The notes under the pieces were generated by a model, which did not search any database, was not told where the DNA came from, and saw only the letters and a list, made by a program, of their open reading frames with translations. Below are positions 1 to 5,270 of a stretch of 6,790 nt of DNA, piece by piece. How positions within the stretch are numbered: position 1 is the first letter of the stretch; each line of letters begins with the position of its first letter. A program made the translations under genes and the position numbers. The stretch is from Actinomycetota bacterium (GTDB taxonomy: Bacteria > Actinomycetota > Actinomycetes > Mycobacteriales > Micromonosporaceae): positions 1 to 6,790 of the forward strand of contig VAXX01000269.1 in NCBI GenBank assembly GCA_005885115.1, in the 5' to 3' direction.

Positions 1-135
1 GTTGAGCGTACCGGTGTCGAACGGTCCGTCGACCAGCCCGGCGTGCTGCGCGGCGGTGAGGTCGTAGACGAGCTCTCCGCGCCGGTACCCGATCCGGGCC
101 TGCCCATTGTGGACGAAGACGCCGTACCCGGTCAT
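1..135 (-). CDS. fumarylacetoacetase (FAH family), N-terminal fragment cut by the left window edge
   Basis: Only the first 45 residues are inside the window. They begin MTGYGVFVHNGQARIGY and continue to a VYDL motif. The YGVF...R(I/V)G...V.DL pattern is the start of the small N-terminal SH3-like domain of fumarylacetoacetases. These enzymes split fumarylacetoacetate into fumarate and acetoacetate, the last step of tyrosine/homogentisate breakdown in the cytosol. The catalytic domain lies outside the window, so activity cannot be judged. The ATG at 133-135 overlaps the stop of the upstream gene as ATGA, which suggests translational coupling; no strong Shine-Dalgarno is seen. The protein starts almost directly at YGVF, whereas many family members carry 20 or more residues before it, so a shorter N-terminus is likely. 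The divergent homogentisate dioxygenase supports the assignment. A generic FAH-fold hydrolase is the alternative. Confidence 0.75.
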   Translation of the reverse strand, partial: MTGYGVFVHNGQARIGYRRGELVYDLTAAQHAGLVDGPFDTGTLN

Positions 136-950
136 CCGAGCAGGCCCAACCGGGACAGGTCGTCCAACGGTTCGGTGACGCTGCAACTGCCGTACCCGGT
201 CCACAGTGGACGGGGCCGGGACAGCAACCGGCGGGCGGCCTCGATCAGCGGTACCGGATCGGTGCCGGCCAGCGTGGCCCCCACGTCGGCCACCTCGGCG
301 TCGGCCGCCGCCTGCGCCGCACCGACGAGTACGTTGAGGAAACCGTGGTGGACGAACCCGGTCTCCGGGTCGGTGTGCCGGATCGCGTGGTGCAGCCCGG
401 CGGTGAGCTTGAACGGCAGGCCCCGGTCCCGGCAGGCGCAGATCACCGCGGCCAGCTCGATCGGCGTCGGGAACAGCTCGGCGGCCAGCCCGCCGGTGCG
501 GAACTTGGGGACCACCGCGACGCCGGCGTCCCGCGCGGACGCCACGGTGTCCAGCGCACCGAGCAGGCCCCAGGTCAACGGGATCTCGGCGTACCCGGGC
601 AGCCCGGGCGTCGCGCGTACCAGTTCAATGAGGTCGGCCAGCCCCGGCTGCGGATCCTCGCCGCGCTTGGCGACCGCCAGCTCGATGTGGGCGATGCGCC
701 GGTCGCCGCGGCCCAGCAGCGCCCGCAGCCCGTCGATCCCGCTGTCGGCGACCACCCCGATGGCGAACTCCTCGGTGACCTGCTCGACCATCGACGTCGG
801 CAGCAGCAACGGCCCGACGAAGTCGGCGTACCAGGCGGCCCGGTGCCGCCGGTGCGCCTTGATCGCCTCGTGCGGCGGCATGCTGCCGGGCGGGAAGACG
901 GCGGCGTCGTCGACGAGCCCCGTGAACAGGACCGGCAGCGGAGTTGACAC
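132..950 (-). CDS. conserved protein of unknown function in the homogentisate operon
   Basis: This 272-residue protein is probably cytosolic: no signal peptide or membrane segment is visible. I do not recognise a characterised family. Apparent conserved-looking blocks are LVDDAAVFPPG (12-22), a PKFRTGG loop (148-154), LPFKLTAGLHHAIR (178-191) followed at once by HTDPETGFVHHGFLN (192-206), and YGSCSV near the C-terminus (253-258). Alternating hydrophobic strands and helices, with lysines 149 and 181 at strand ends, would fit an alpha/beta barrel, but that is inference. Cysteines are at 171, 173 and 256. The start is GTG (948-950); only a weak GGTAG lies upstream, and a -10-like TATGTT eight bases before the GTG suggests a leaderless transcript. 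The stop overlaps the fumarylacetoacetase start (ATGA). Its place between hmgA and fumarylacetoacetase points to the homogentisate pathway. One candidate role is the maleylacetoacetate isomerisation step, but no motif proves it. Confidence 0.85.
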   Translation of the reverse strand: MSTPLPVLFTGLVDDAAVFPPGSMPPHEAIKAHRRHRAAWYADFVGPLLLPTSMVEQVTEEFAIGVVADSGIDGLRALLGRGDRRIAHIELAVAKRGEDPQPGLADLIELVRATPGLPGYAEIPLTWGLLGALDTVASARDAGVAVVPKFRTGGLAAELFPTPIELAAVICACRDRGLPFKLTAGLHHAIRHTDPETGFVHHGFLNVLVGAAQAAADAEVADVGATLAGTDPVPLIEAARRLLSRPRPLWTGYGSCSVTEPLDDLSRLGLLG

Positions 951-958
951 GGCTACCG

Positions 959-988
959 AACATATCGGACGCTACGAGTAGCGGACAA
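959..988 (-). promoter_or_regulatory. candidate leaderless promoter of the 132-950 gene
   Basis: On the minus strand TTGTCC (top positions 983-988) is followed after 18 bases by TATGTT (959-964), which fits the actinobacterial -10 pattern TAnnnT. Eight bases then separate the -10 from the GTG at 950, so transcription would start at or next to the start codon. This fits the weak Shine-Dalgarno and the known frequency of leaderless mRNAs in actinobacteria. The -35 matches the consensus at only four of six positions, so this is a suggestion, not a demonstrated promoter. Confidence 0.4.
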
Positions 989-1001
989 CAGCGTCCGATA
1001 T
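962..1001. promoter_or_regulatory. perfect 12-bp inverted repeat, probable operator between divergent homogentisate genes
   Basis: The left arm ATATCGGACGCT (962-973) is the exact reverse complement of the right arm AGCGTCCGATAT (990-1001), with 16 bases between and arm starts 28 bp apart. The repeat sits in the 82-bp gap between the two divergent genes and spans the spacer of the candidate minus-strand promoter. The octamer CGGACAAC also recurs at 982-989 and 1003-1010, 21 bp (two helical turns) apart. This layout is typical of a binding site for a dimeric regulator controlling both directions. No regulator gene lies in the window, so its family is unknown. Confidence 0.6.
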
Positions 1002-1032
1002 CCGGACAACGACGACCGGAAGGCGAGACGAG

Positions 1033-2223
1033 ATGCCCTACTATCGCCGCGTTGGCGCTGTCCCCCCGAAGCGGCACACCCAGTTCCGCCAGCCCGACGG
1101 CAGCCTGTACGCCGAGGAGCTGATGGGCCAGGAAGGCTTCTCCTCCGACTCGTCCCTGCTCTACCACCGGTACCCGCCGACGGCGATCGTCGCCGCGCAG
1201 GCGTACGACCCGCCGAACGCCTCGACCCGGCTGCCGAACCGGCCGCTCAAGCCCAGGCACCTGCAGACCCACAAGCTCGACGCGGGTGGCGCCGATGCGG
1301 TGCTCGGCCGGCAGCAGCTGCTGGCCAACGACGACGTACGACTGTCCTATGTGGTCGCCGACCGACCGTCCCCGTTGTACCGCAACGCGATCGGCGACGA
1401 GTGCCTGTACGTCGAAGCCGGCAGGGCGAGGCTGGAAAGCAGCTTCGGCGTACTGGACCTGGCCGAGGGCGACTACGCCATCATCCCGACCTCGGTGATC
1501 CACCGGATCGTGCCCGACGGAGAGGTACGGCTGCTCACCATCGAGGCGACCGGCCACATCGGCCCGCCCAAGCGGTACCTGTCGGTGCGCGGCCAGTTCC
1601 TCGAACACGCCCCGTACTGCGAACGGGATCTGCGCGCCCCGACCGGGCCGCTGCTGGTCTCCCGCCGGGAGACCGAGGTGCTCGTCCAGCACCGGCGCGG
1701 CTGGACGACGTACACGTTCGCCCGGCACCCATTCGACGTGGTCGGCTGGGACAGCTGCCTGTACCCGTGGGCCTTCTCCATCCACGACTTCGAGCCGATC
1801 ACCGGCCGGATCCACCAACCCCCACCGGTACACCAGACCTTCGAGGGGCCCAACTTCGTCATCTGCTCGTTCGTCCCGCGCAAGGTGGACTACCACCCGC
1901 TGGCGATTCCGGTGCCGTACCACCACCACAACGTCGACTCCGACGAGGTGCTGTTCTACACCGGCGGCAGCTACGAGGCGCGGCGCGGCTCCGGGATCGG
2001 GCAGGGCTCCATCTCGGTACACCCGGGCGGGTTCACCCACGGGCCGCAGCCGGGGGCCGTCGAACGCGCCATCGGCGCCGAGAGTTTCGACGAGCTAGCC
2101 GTGATGGTGGACACCTTCCGGCCGCTGGACCTGTGCGAGCCCGCACTGTCCATTGAGGACAGTGGGTACGCGTGGACGTGGGCCGCCGGCCCGGTCAGCG
2201 ATCAACCACGTGGGTCGGGGTGA
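1033..2223 (+). CDS. hmgA: homogentisate 1,2-dioxygenase
   Basis: This 396-residue enzyme opens the aromatic ring of homogentisate with O2 and non-haem Fe(II) to give maleylacetoacetate, in the central phenylalanine/tyrosine catabolic route. The N-terminus (YYRRVG, then KRHTQFRQPDG and LYAEELMG, and EGFSSDSSLLYH) is typical of bacterial members. The iron-binding triad is visible when aligned with the human enzyme (His335, Glu341, His371): His299, Glu305 in HNVDSDE, and His336 in THGP. Length fits the bacterial forms, slightly shorter than human. The ATG at 1033 is preceded by GGAAGG (1018-1023) with nine bases of spacing, and the protein starts at the family's usual N-terminus. It diverges from the uncharacterised/fumarylacetoacetase operon and probably shares control through the inverted repeat at 962-1001. 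Its 3' end overlaps the convergent PPOX gene by 29 bases. Nothing suggests loss of function. Confidence 0.95.
   Translation: MPYYRRVGAVPPKRHTQFRQPDGSLYAEELMGQEGFSSDSSLLYHRYPPTAIVAAQAYDPPNASTRLPNRPLKPRHLQTHKLDAGGADAVLGRQQLLANDDVRLSYVVADRPSPLYRNAIGDECLYVEAGRARLESSFGVLDLAEGDYAIIPTSVIHRIVPDGEVRLLTIEATGHIGPPKRYLSVRGQFLEHAPYCERDLRAPTGPLLVSRRETEVLVQHRRGWTTYTFARHPFDVVGWDSCLYPWAFSIHDFEPITGRIHQPPPVHQTFEGPNFVICSFVPRKVDYHPLAIPVPYHHHNVDSDEVLFYTGGSYEARRGSGIGQGSISVHPGGFTHGPQPGAVERAIGAESFDELAVMVDTFRPLDLCEPALSIEDSGYAWTWAAGPVSDQPRGSG
2144..2164 (-). terminator. candidate hairpin terminator downstream of the PPOX gene, inside the hmgA 3' end
   Basis: CACTGTCC (2144-2151) pairs perfectly with GGACAGTG (2157-2164) around a five-base loop. 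On the minus strand it lies about 30 bases past the PPOX stop, where the carD-ispD-ispF operon should end; no better hairpin was noticed in the convergent overlap. It lacks a U-tract, which is common for actinobacterial terminators. It also lies inside hmgA codons, so the pairing could simply be a coding coincidence. Confidence 0.35.
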
Positions 2224-2578
2224 TCCGGAACACCACCCGTACGGCGCCCGGCCGGCTCTCCGTGAACGCCTCCCCGGTGTACTTGCGGGACAGCTCGTTG
2301 ATCAGCTCGTCGCCGCCCTCCTCGGTCATCGACACGGTGCCCCGCACCTCGACGTACGAGTACCCGTCCGCCGGGTCGTAGAGCACGACGCTGACCCGCG
2401 GGTCGCGCTCCAGGTTCCGGGTCTTGCGCCGGCCCCGGATGCTGGAGAACAGGAGGTCGTCGCCGTCCCGCTTGATCCACACCACCGAGGACTGCGGCGC
2501 GCCGTCCGGGTTGATCGTGGAGACAACGGCGAAGGTCTGTGCGTCGAGCAGCCGCTTGGCGGTCTCCGGAAGCCTCAT
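2195..2578 (-). CDS. PPOX-class (FDOR-B-like) F420- or flavin-binding protein
   Basis: This 127-residue protein has the compact split-barrel of the pyridoxamine 5'-phosphate oxidase-like superfamily. It shows [15 protein letters not shown] (17-31), then [15 protein letters not shown] (32-46), [15 protein letters not shown] (49-63) and YVEVRGTV (75-82). The lysine/arginine-rich GRRKTRNL stretch is where F420-binding actinobacterial relatives, such as the Rv1155 group, hold the cofactor phosphate. Length and motifs point to a PPOX-class F420-dependent enzyme rather than true PdxH, but substrate and cofactor cannot be read from sequence. The ATG overlaps the ispF stop as ATGA and has no Shine-Dalgarno of its own, so it is probably translated by coupling as the last gene of the carD operon. 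Its stop lies 29 bases inside the convergent hmgA end. Confidence 0.85.
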   Translation of the reverse strand: MRLPETAKRLLDAQTFAVVSTINPDGAPQSSVVWIKRDGDDLLFSSIRGRRKTRNLERDPRVSVVLYDPADGYSYVEVRGTVSMTEEGGDELINELSRKYTGEAFTESRPGAVRVVFRITPTHVVDR

Positions 2579-3006
2579 GATCGTGATTCTGCCACGACCA
2601 GCGCGACCGCGATCGCGGCGAGCCCCTCACCCCGGCCGGTGAGGCCGAGCCCGTCGGTGGTCGTACCGGACACCGAAACCGGAGCGCCGATCGCATCCGA
2701 GAGCACCTGTTGCGCCTGCGCGCGGCGCGGCCCGATCTTCGGGGCGACCCCGATCACCTGGATCGACACGTTGCCGATCGCGCCTGAGGCGCCGGCCCAC
2801 TCGGGCCGGTCGGTGCCGTAGTTCCCGCCCAGGTCGCCCAGGCCGGCGGCGGACAGCAGGGCGTCGCCGGCGGCGTGTGCGGCGACGTCACCGTCGGAGT
2901 GGCCGGCCAGGCCGGCGACGCCGGGCCAGAGCAGACCCGCGACCCAGCATGGCCGGTCGGGCGAAAAGGCATGCACGTCGGTACCGACGCCGACGCGAGG
3001 GATCAC
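2575..3006 (-). CDS. ispF: 2-C-methyl-D-erythritol 2,4-cyclodiphosphate synthase, internally shortened
   Basis: IspF converts CDP-methylerythritol 2-phosphate to methylerythritol cyclodiphosphate in the MEP isoprenoid pathway, as a cytosolic metal-dependent trimer. The metal ligands are present (Asp10 and His12 in TDVH, and His44 in VAAH). GHSDGD (35-40), GTTTDGLG (114-121) and LTGRGEG (122-128) are also intact. The protein is only 143 residues against the usual 155-165. After EWAGASG (69-75) the sequence jumps to IGNV (77-80). In E. coli IspF the matching GAD and LGNV are separated by about 18 residues forming a helix; here only two remain, about 16 fewer. The reading frame is intact across 2779-2784. 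The start is GTG (3004-3006), overlapping the ispD stop as GTGA without its own Shine-Dalgarno. Family identity is certain. Whether this shortened form folds and works is open. Confidence 0.93.
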   Translation of the reverse strand: MIPRVGVGTDVHAFSPDRPCWVAGLLWPGVAGLAGHSDGDVAAHAAGDALLSAAGLGDLGGNYGTDRPEWAGASGAIGNVSIQVIGVAPKIGPRRAQAQQVLSDAIGAPVSVSGTTTDGLGLTGRGEGLAAIAVALVVAESRS

Positions 3007-3695
3007 GACAGCAGCGTACCGGCGAGGAGCGCCTCGGCGAGCACCAGATCAACCGGACGGGTGATCTTGAAGGCGGCTTCGTCACCGGCCACGATGTGTA
3101 CCCGTACCCCTAGTTTCTCCACCATCCCCGCGTCGTCGGTGTGGTCGTCGGTGGCCGCCGCATGCGCGGCGGCGAGCACCGCGCGCCGGAACCCCTGCGG
3201 GGTCTGCACCACCCGCAGCACCGACCGGTCGACCGTGCCCACGACGGTGCCGGAGGCCGTGACTTCCTTGATGGTGTCGACCACCGGCAGTACCGGGATC
3301 ACGGCGTCCCAACCCGCGCGGACCGCCGCCGCGACGGCCTCGACCAGCCGGGTCGGGGCCAGGGCGCGCGCCGCGTCGTGGATCAGGATGATCTGGTACT
3401 CGTCGGGTACCGCGGCGAGCGCGGCGGCCACGGACGCCTGCCGGGTGGCCCCACCGGGTACCACCGTCACCGGCCCGGGCAGCGGCCCGACCGCACCGGG
3501 ATCCTCGGGCGGGGCCGCCACGACGACGTACCCGACCGACGGCGCCGCGGCCACCCGCCGTACCGCGTGGGACAGCAGCGACTCCCCCGCGAGTATCCGC
3601 AGTGCCTTGGGTGTCCCGCCGCCGAGCCGGGTACCCAGACCCGCCGCCGGAACGAGGACCGCGACGTCACCGCGCACAGGGTGCTGCGCGGTCAC
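3003..3695 (-). CDS. ispD: 2-C-methyl-D-erythritol 4-phosphate cytidylyltransferase
   Basis: IspD couples methylerythritol 4-phosphate to CTP, giving CDP-methylerythritol and pyrophosphate, the third MEP pathway step, in the cytosol. The 230-residue length matches the family (E. coli about 236). The nucleotide-binding P-loop PAAGLGTR (16-23) with Lys30 is intact, as are GGATRQASV (81-89), IHDAARAL (105-112), DTIK (140-143), QTPQGF (164-169), TDDAG (186-190) and KITRPVDL (210-217). The GTG at 3693-3695 is chosen because AAAGGA precedes it by seven bases; an in-frame GTG six codons later is less well placed. The gene lies 39 bases after carD and overlaps ispF by four bases (GTGA), so carD, ispD, ispF and the PPOX gene look like one transcript. 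All key motifs look functional. Confidence 0.95.
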   Translation of the reverse strand: MTAQHPVRGDVAVLVPAAGLGTRLGGGTPKALRILAGESLLSHAVRRVAAAPSVGYVVVAAPPEDPGAVGPLPGPVTVVPGGATRQASVAAALAAVPDEYQIILIHDAARALAPTRLVEAVAAAVRAGWDAVIPVLPVVDTIKEVTASGTVVGTVDRSVLRVVQTPQGFRRAVLAAAHAAATDDHTDDAGMVEKLGVRVHIVAGDEAAFKITRPVDLVLAEALLAGTLLS

Positions 3696-3702
3696 GTCGC
3701 GG

Positions 3703-3708
3703 TCCTTT
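3703..3708 (-). promoter_or_regulatory. ribosome binding site of ispD
   Basis: AAAGGA on the minus strand lies seven bases before the GTG at 3695. It supports that start over the in-frame GTG six codons further in. Confidence 0.6.
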
Positions 3709-3734
3709 GCGTTCTATACCGAGGCCGGAACGGC

Positions 3735-4220
3735 TCAGGCGTTCGTGAGTACCTTGTCGAGGAGGATCTCCGCCTCGTCCTTGGTGCTCTTCTCGGCGAG
3801 CGCCACTTCGCCGACGAGAATGTCCCGGGCCTTGGCGAGCATCCGCTTCTCTCCAGCGGAGAGACCACGCTCGCGCTCCCGGCGCCAGAGGTCCCGGACG
3901 ACCTCGGCGACCTTGAGCGGGTTGCCCGACGCCAACTTCTCGAGGTTGGCCTTATAGCGCCGCGACCAGTTGGTCGGCTCCTCGGTGTGCGGGGCGCGCA
4001 GGACGTCGAAGACCTTCGTCAGGCCCTCCTCGCCAACGACCTCGCGGACACCGACGATCTCGGCGTTTTCAGCAGGTACGCGCACCGTCAGGTCACCCTG
4101 CGCAACGCGAAGGACGAGGTAGAGCTTCTCCTCGCCCTTGATGACCCGAGTCTCGATTGCCTCGATGAGTGCGGCCCCGTGGTGGGGGTAGACAACGGTT
4201 TCGCCGACACTGAAAACCAT
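3735..4220 (-). CDS. carD: CarD family RNA polymerase-binding transcription regulator
   Basis: CarD binds the RNA polymerase beta subunit and stabilises open promoter complexes, notably at rRNA and other housekeeping promoters. The 161-residue protein is essentially the mycobacterial layout. The N-terminal polymerase-interacting (Tudor-like) domain (about 1-55) starts [20 protein letters not shown] and includes Arg25 and Arg47, positions known to contact polymerase. The helical DNA-binding domain includes [13 protein letters not shown] (78-90), with wedge tryptophan Trp85, and LSAGEKRML (120-128) with Lys125. The open frame continues upstream to 4472, but the ATG at 4218-4220 is chosen. It matches the family N-terminus and has AAAGGGG ten bases upstream, whereas the extension is unlike any CarD. 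It leads the ispD-ispF-PPOX genes. Transcription is probably from the -10-like element at 4248-4253. Nothing is unusual in the protein. Confidence 0.97.
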   Translation of the reverse strand: MVFSVGETVVYPHHGAALIEAIETRVIKGEEKLYLVLRVAQGDLTVRVPAENAEIVGVREVVGEEGLTKVFDVLRAPHTEEPTNWSRRYKANLEKLASGNPLKVAEVVRDLWRRERERGLSAGEKRMLAKARDILVGEVALAEKSTKDEAEILLDKVLTNA

Positions 4221-4230
4221 AGGTTCGAAG

Positions 4231-4237
4231 CCCCTTT
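4231..4237 (-). promoter_or_regulatory. ribosome binding site of carD
   Basis: AAAGGGG on the minus strand sits ten bases before the ATG at 4218-4220. It fixes the carD start inside a longer open frame that extends to 4472. Confidence 0.6.
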
Positions 4238-4247
4238 CGCTGTGTCC

Positions 4248-4253
4248 AGGGTA
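4248..4253 (-). promoter_or_regulatory. candidate -10 element of the carD promoter
   Basis: TACCCT on the minus strand fits the actinobacterial TAnnnT pattern. It would start transcription near 4241, giving a short leader that still contains the carD ribosome binding site. No good -35 lies at the normal distance, so the call is weak; it may be used by an alternative sigma factor or be spurious. Confidence 0.3.
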
Positions 4254-4257
4254 ACAC

Positions 4258-4269
4258 GGGGGTACCCCC
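4258..4269. repeat. 12-bp perfect palindrome GGGGGTACCCCC upstream of carD
   Basis: Five G, TA, five C form a perfect palindrome lying in what would be the spacer just upstream of the candidate carD -10. It could be an operator or simply a local GTAC-rich coincidence in a genome full of GTAC. Confidence 0.5.
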
Positions 4270-4333
4270 TCGGCCCAGTCCTCCCGGACGCATCCGCGCT
4301 GGTCAGCGGGGGTGTGAGACCCCTTTCTCCCGC

Positions 4334-4361
4334 TTGACAGGGGTGGTGATCCGTGCATGTT
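4334..4361 (+). promoter_or_regulatory. candidate promoter for the membrane protein gene
   Basis: A perfect -35 consensus TTGACA (4334-4339) is followed after 16 bases by CATGTT (4356-4361), a moderate -10 that agrees at three positions. A transcript would begin near 4368 and carry a leader of about 160 bases with the bulged hairpin at 4361-4384 at its start. The long leader and weak -10 keep this uncertain. Confidence 0.3.
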
Positions 4362-4515
4362 CACGGCCAGTAATCGGCCCGTGACCAGGGCGAATGGCAA
4401 TTCCGGACATTCAACGACATAGCAAGGAGTAACTGAACCGGCCAGCGGGTACACACGTGCCACAACTGCCACTGGCGCCTACCCCGGTGGATGCGCGACA
4501 GTGGACTGCACGGCC

Positions 4516-4521
4516 GAGGGG
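4516..4521 (+). promoter_or_regulatory. ribosome binding site deciding the start of the membrane protein gene
   Basis: GAGGGG lies eight bases before ATG 4530-4532 but only two before ATG 4524-4526. It lies downstream of the first in-frame ATG at 4491. It therefore favours the start at 4530. Confidence 0.55.
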
Positions 4522-4529
4522 ACATGGCG

Positions 4530-5270
4530 ATGGGCTCGCTGCGCGGAGACAACGGCGGCGGACGGGCGCCCGACGGCGGGGGCCTGCCCGACCTTCCTCC
4601 GGAGTGGGGCACGATCATCATCCCGGACGACGCCGGGGAGTTGTCCAGGGAAGCCGCCGCGATCCGGCGCGAGCTGCGCCGGTTCACCCGGCGCAACCGG
4701 TGGCGCGCCCGCCTGCACCTGCCCCTGCTCACCGAGGCCGCGAGCCGGGACACGCCGACGCTCGGGCTGCCCGTACTCATCATGGCCGTGGCCCTGGTCG
4801 CGACCCTGACCAGCCTGTTCGCGCTGGCCTGGCCGAGCCGGACGGTACGCCCGCTGGCCAGTCCCGTACAGCACGCCAGCGTCGCGCCGGGCAAGGTACC
4901 GGACCTGACCCTGGTCGACGTCGGGGGCGGGCCGGTGCACCTGCGCAACGTGCTGCCGGCGGTTCTGCTGCTGCTCCAGGATGGCTGCGCGTGCGCCGAC
5001 CTGGAGCTGGCCACGGCCATGCAGGTACCGGCCGGGGTCACCGTACTCGCGGTCGGGCGGACCGCACCGATCCTGCCGACCGCCGTACCGGCCGGACTGC
5101 ACCTGCGGGCGGTGGCGGACCCGCGCGGGGCGCTGCGTTCGGCGTACGGGGCGCCGGGGGTGACCGGGGTGATCGCGGTCCTCGTCCGGGGTACCGGCGA
5201 CGTCGTGCGTACCGTCCATCCGGTCGGCAAGGTCGACGACTTCCGGGACAGCCTGAGCCAGCTCGCCTAG
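4530..5270 (+). CDS. single-pass membrane protein with a thioredoxin-like outer domain and a CXC motif
   Basis: I do not recognise a named family. Counting from the ATG at 4530 (246 residues), the N-terminus (1-25) is Gly-rich and disordered-looking, followed by PPEWGTIIIPDD (23-34). A very basic helix (about 45-62, RRELRRFTRRNRWRARLH) then precedes one hydrophobic membrane segment (about 79-101). The basic flank predicts an inside N-terminus and an outer C-terminal domain (105-246). That domain opens with VPDLTLVDVGGGPVHLRN (123-140), like the start of AhpC/TlpA-type thioredoxin folds, then a hydrophobic strand and DGCACADLE (151-159) where the redox CxxC would sit. Cys153 and Cys155 are the protein's only cysteines. 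A typical cis-proline is not evident near GVTGVIAVLV (210-219). A periplasm-side redox or metal-binding role is possible but unproven. Its TAG overlaps the stop of the convergent polyketide synthase. The ATG at 4491 would add 13 residues. Confidence 0.8.
   Translation: MGSLRGDNGGGRAPDGGGLPDLPPEWGTIIIPDDAGELSREAAAIRRELRRFTRRNRWRARLHLPLLTEAASRDTPTLGLPVLIMAVALVATLTSLFALAWPSRTVRPLASPVQHASVAPGKVPDLTLVDVGGGPVHLRNVLPAVLLLLQDGCACADLELATAMQVPAGVTVLAVGRTAPILPTAVPAGLHLRAVADPRGALRSAYGAPGVTGVIAVLVRGTGDVVRTVHPVGKVDDFRDSLSQLA

Larger units (their letters stand above)
4221..4529. other. divergent intergenic region between carD and the membrane protein gene
   Basis: This 309-base stretch holds the regulatory signals for both flanking genes. 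From left to right these are the carD ribosome binding site, a carD -10-like element, a G5-TA-C5 palindrome, a plus-strand TTGACA promoter candidate, an imperfect hairpin (TCACGG at 4361-4366 with CCGTGA at 4379-4384, bulged), and the ribosome binding site of the plus-strand gene. The part from about 4385 to 4440 is less GC-rich than its surroundings. Open frames crossing it lack convincing coding features. I see no RNA gene. Confidence 0.6.

Noticed and set aside
944..949. TTGACA as a -35 for hmgA
   Set aside because: No -10-like hexamer lies 16-19 bases downstream, and it coincides with the first codons of the divergent gene.
625..2040. Long minus-strand open frame of 471 codons antisense to hmgA
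   Set aside because: It runs opposite the unmistakable hmgA frame, is made of Arg/Val/Gly/Asp repeats typical of shadow frames in high-GC DNA, and crosses the divergent promoter and gene 132-950 out of frame.
3713..3718. TATAGA on the minus strand as an internal promoter for ispD
   Set aside because: There is no -35, and transcription would start inside the ispD ribosome binding site.
3141..4337. Plus-strand open frame of 398 codons opposite ispD and carD
   Set aside because: It is a shadow of two clearly identified genes and shows no domain features.
4221..4472. N-terminal extension of carD to 4472
   Set aside because: The CarD family starts at [12 protein letters not shown], the ATG at 4220 has a good ribosome binding site, and the extension shows no family similarity and would cover the promoter region.
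4524..4526. ATG at 4524 (and 4491) as start of the membrane protein
   Set aside because: The GAGGGG site is only two bases from 4524 and lies downstream of 4491; the spacing to 4530 is eight bases.
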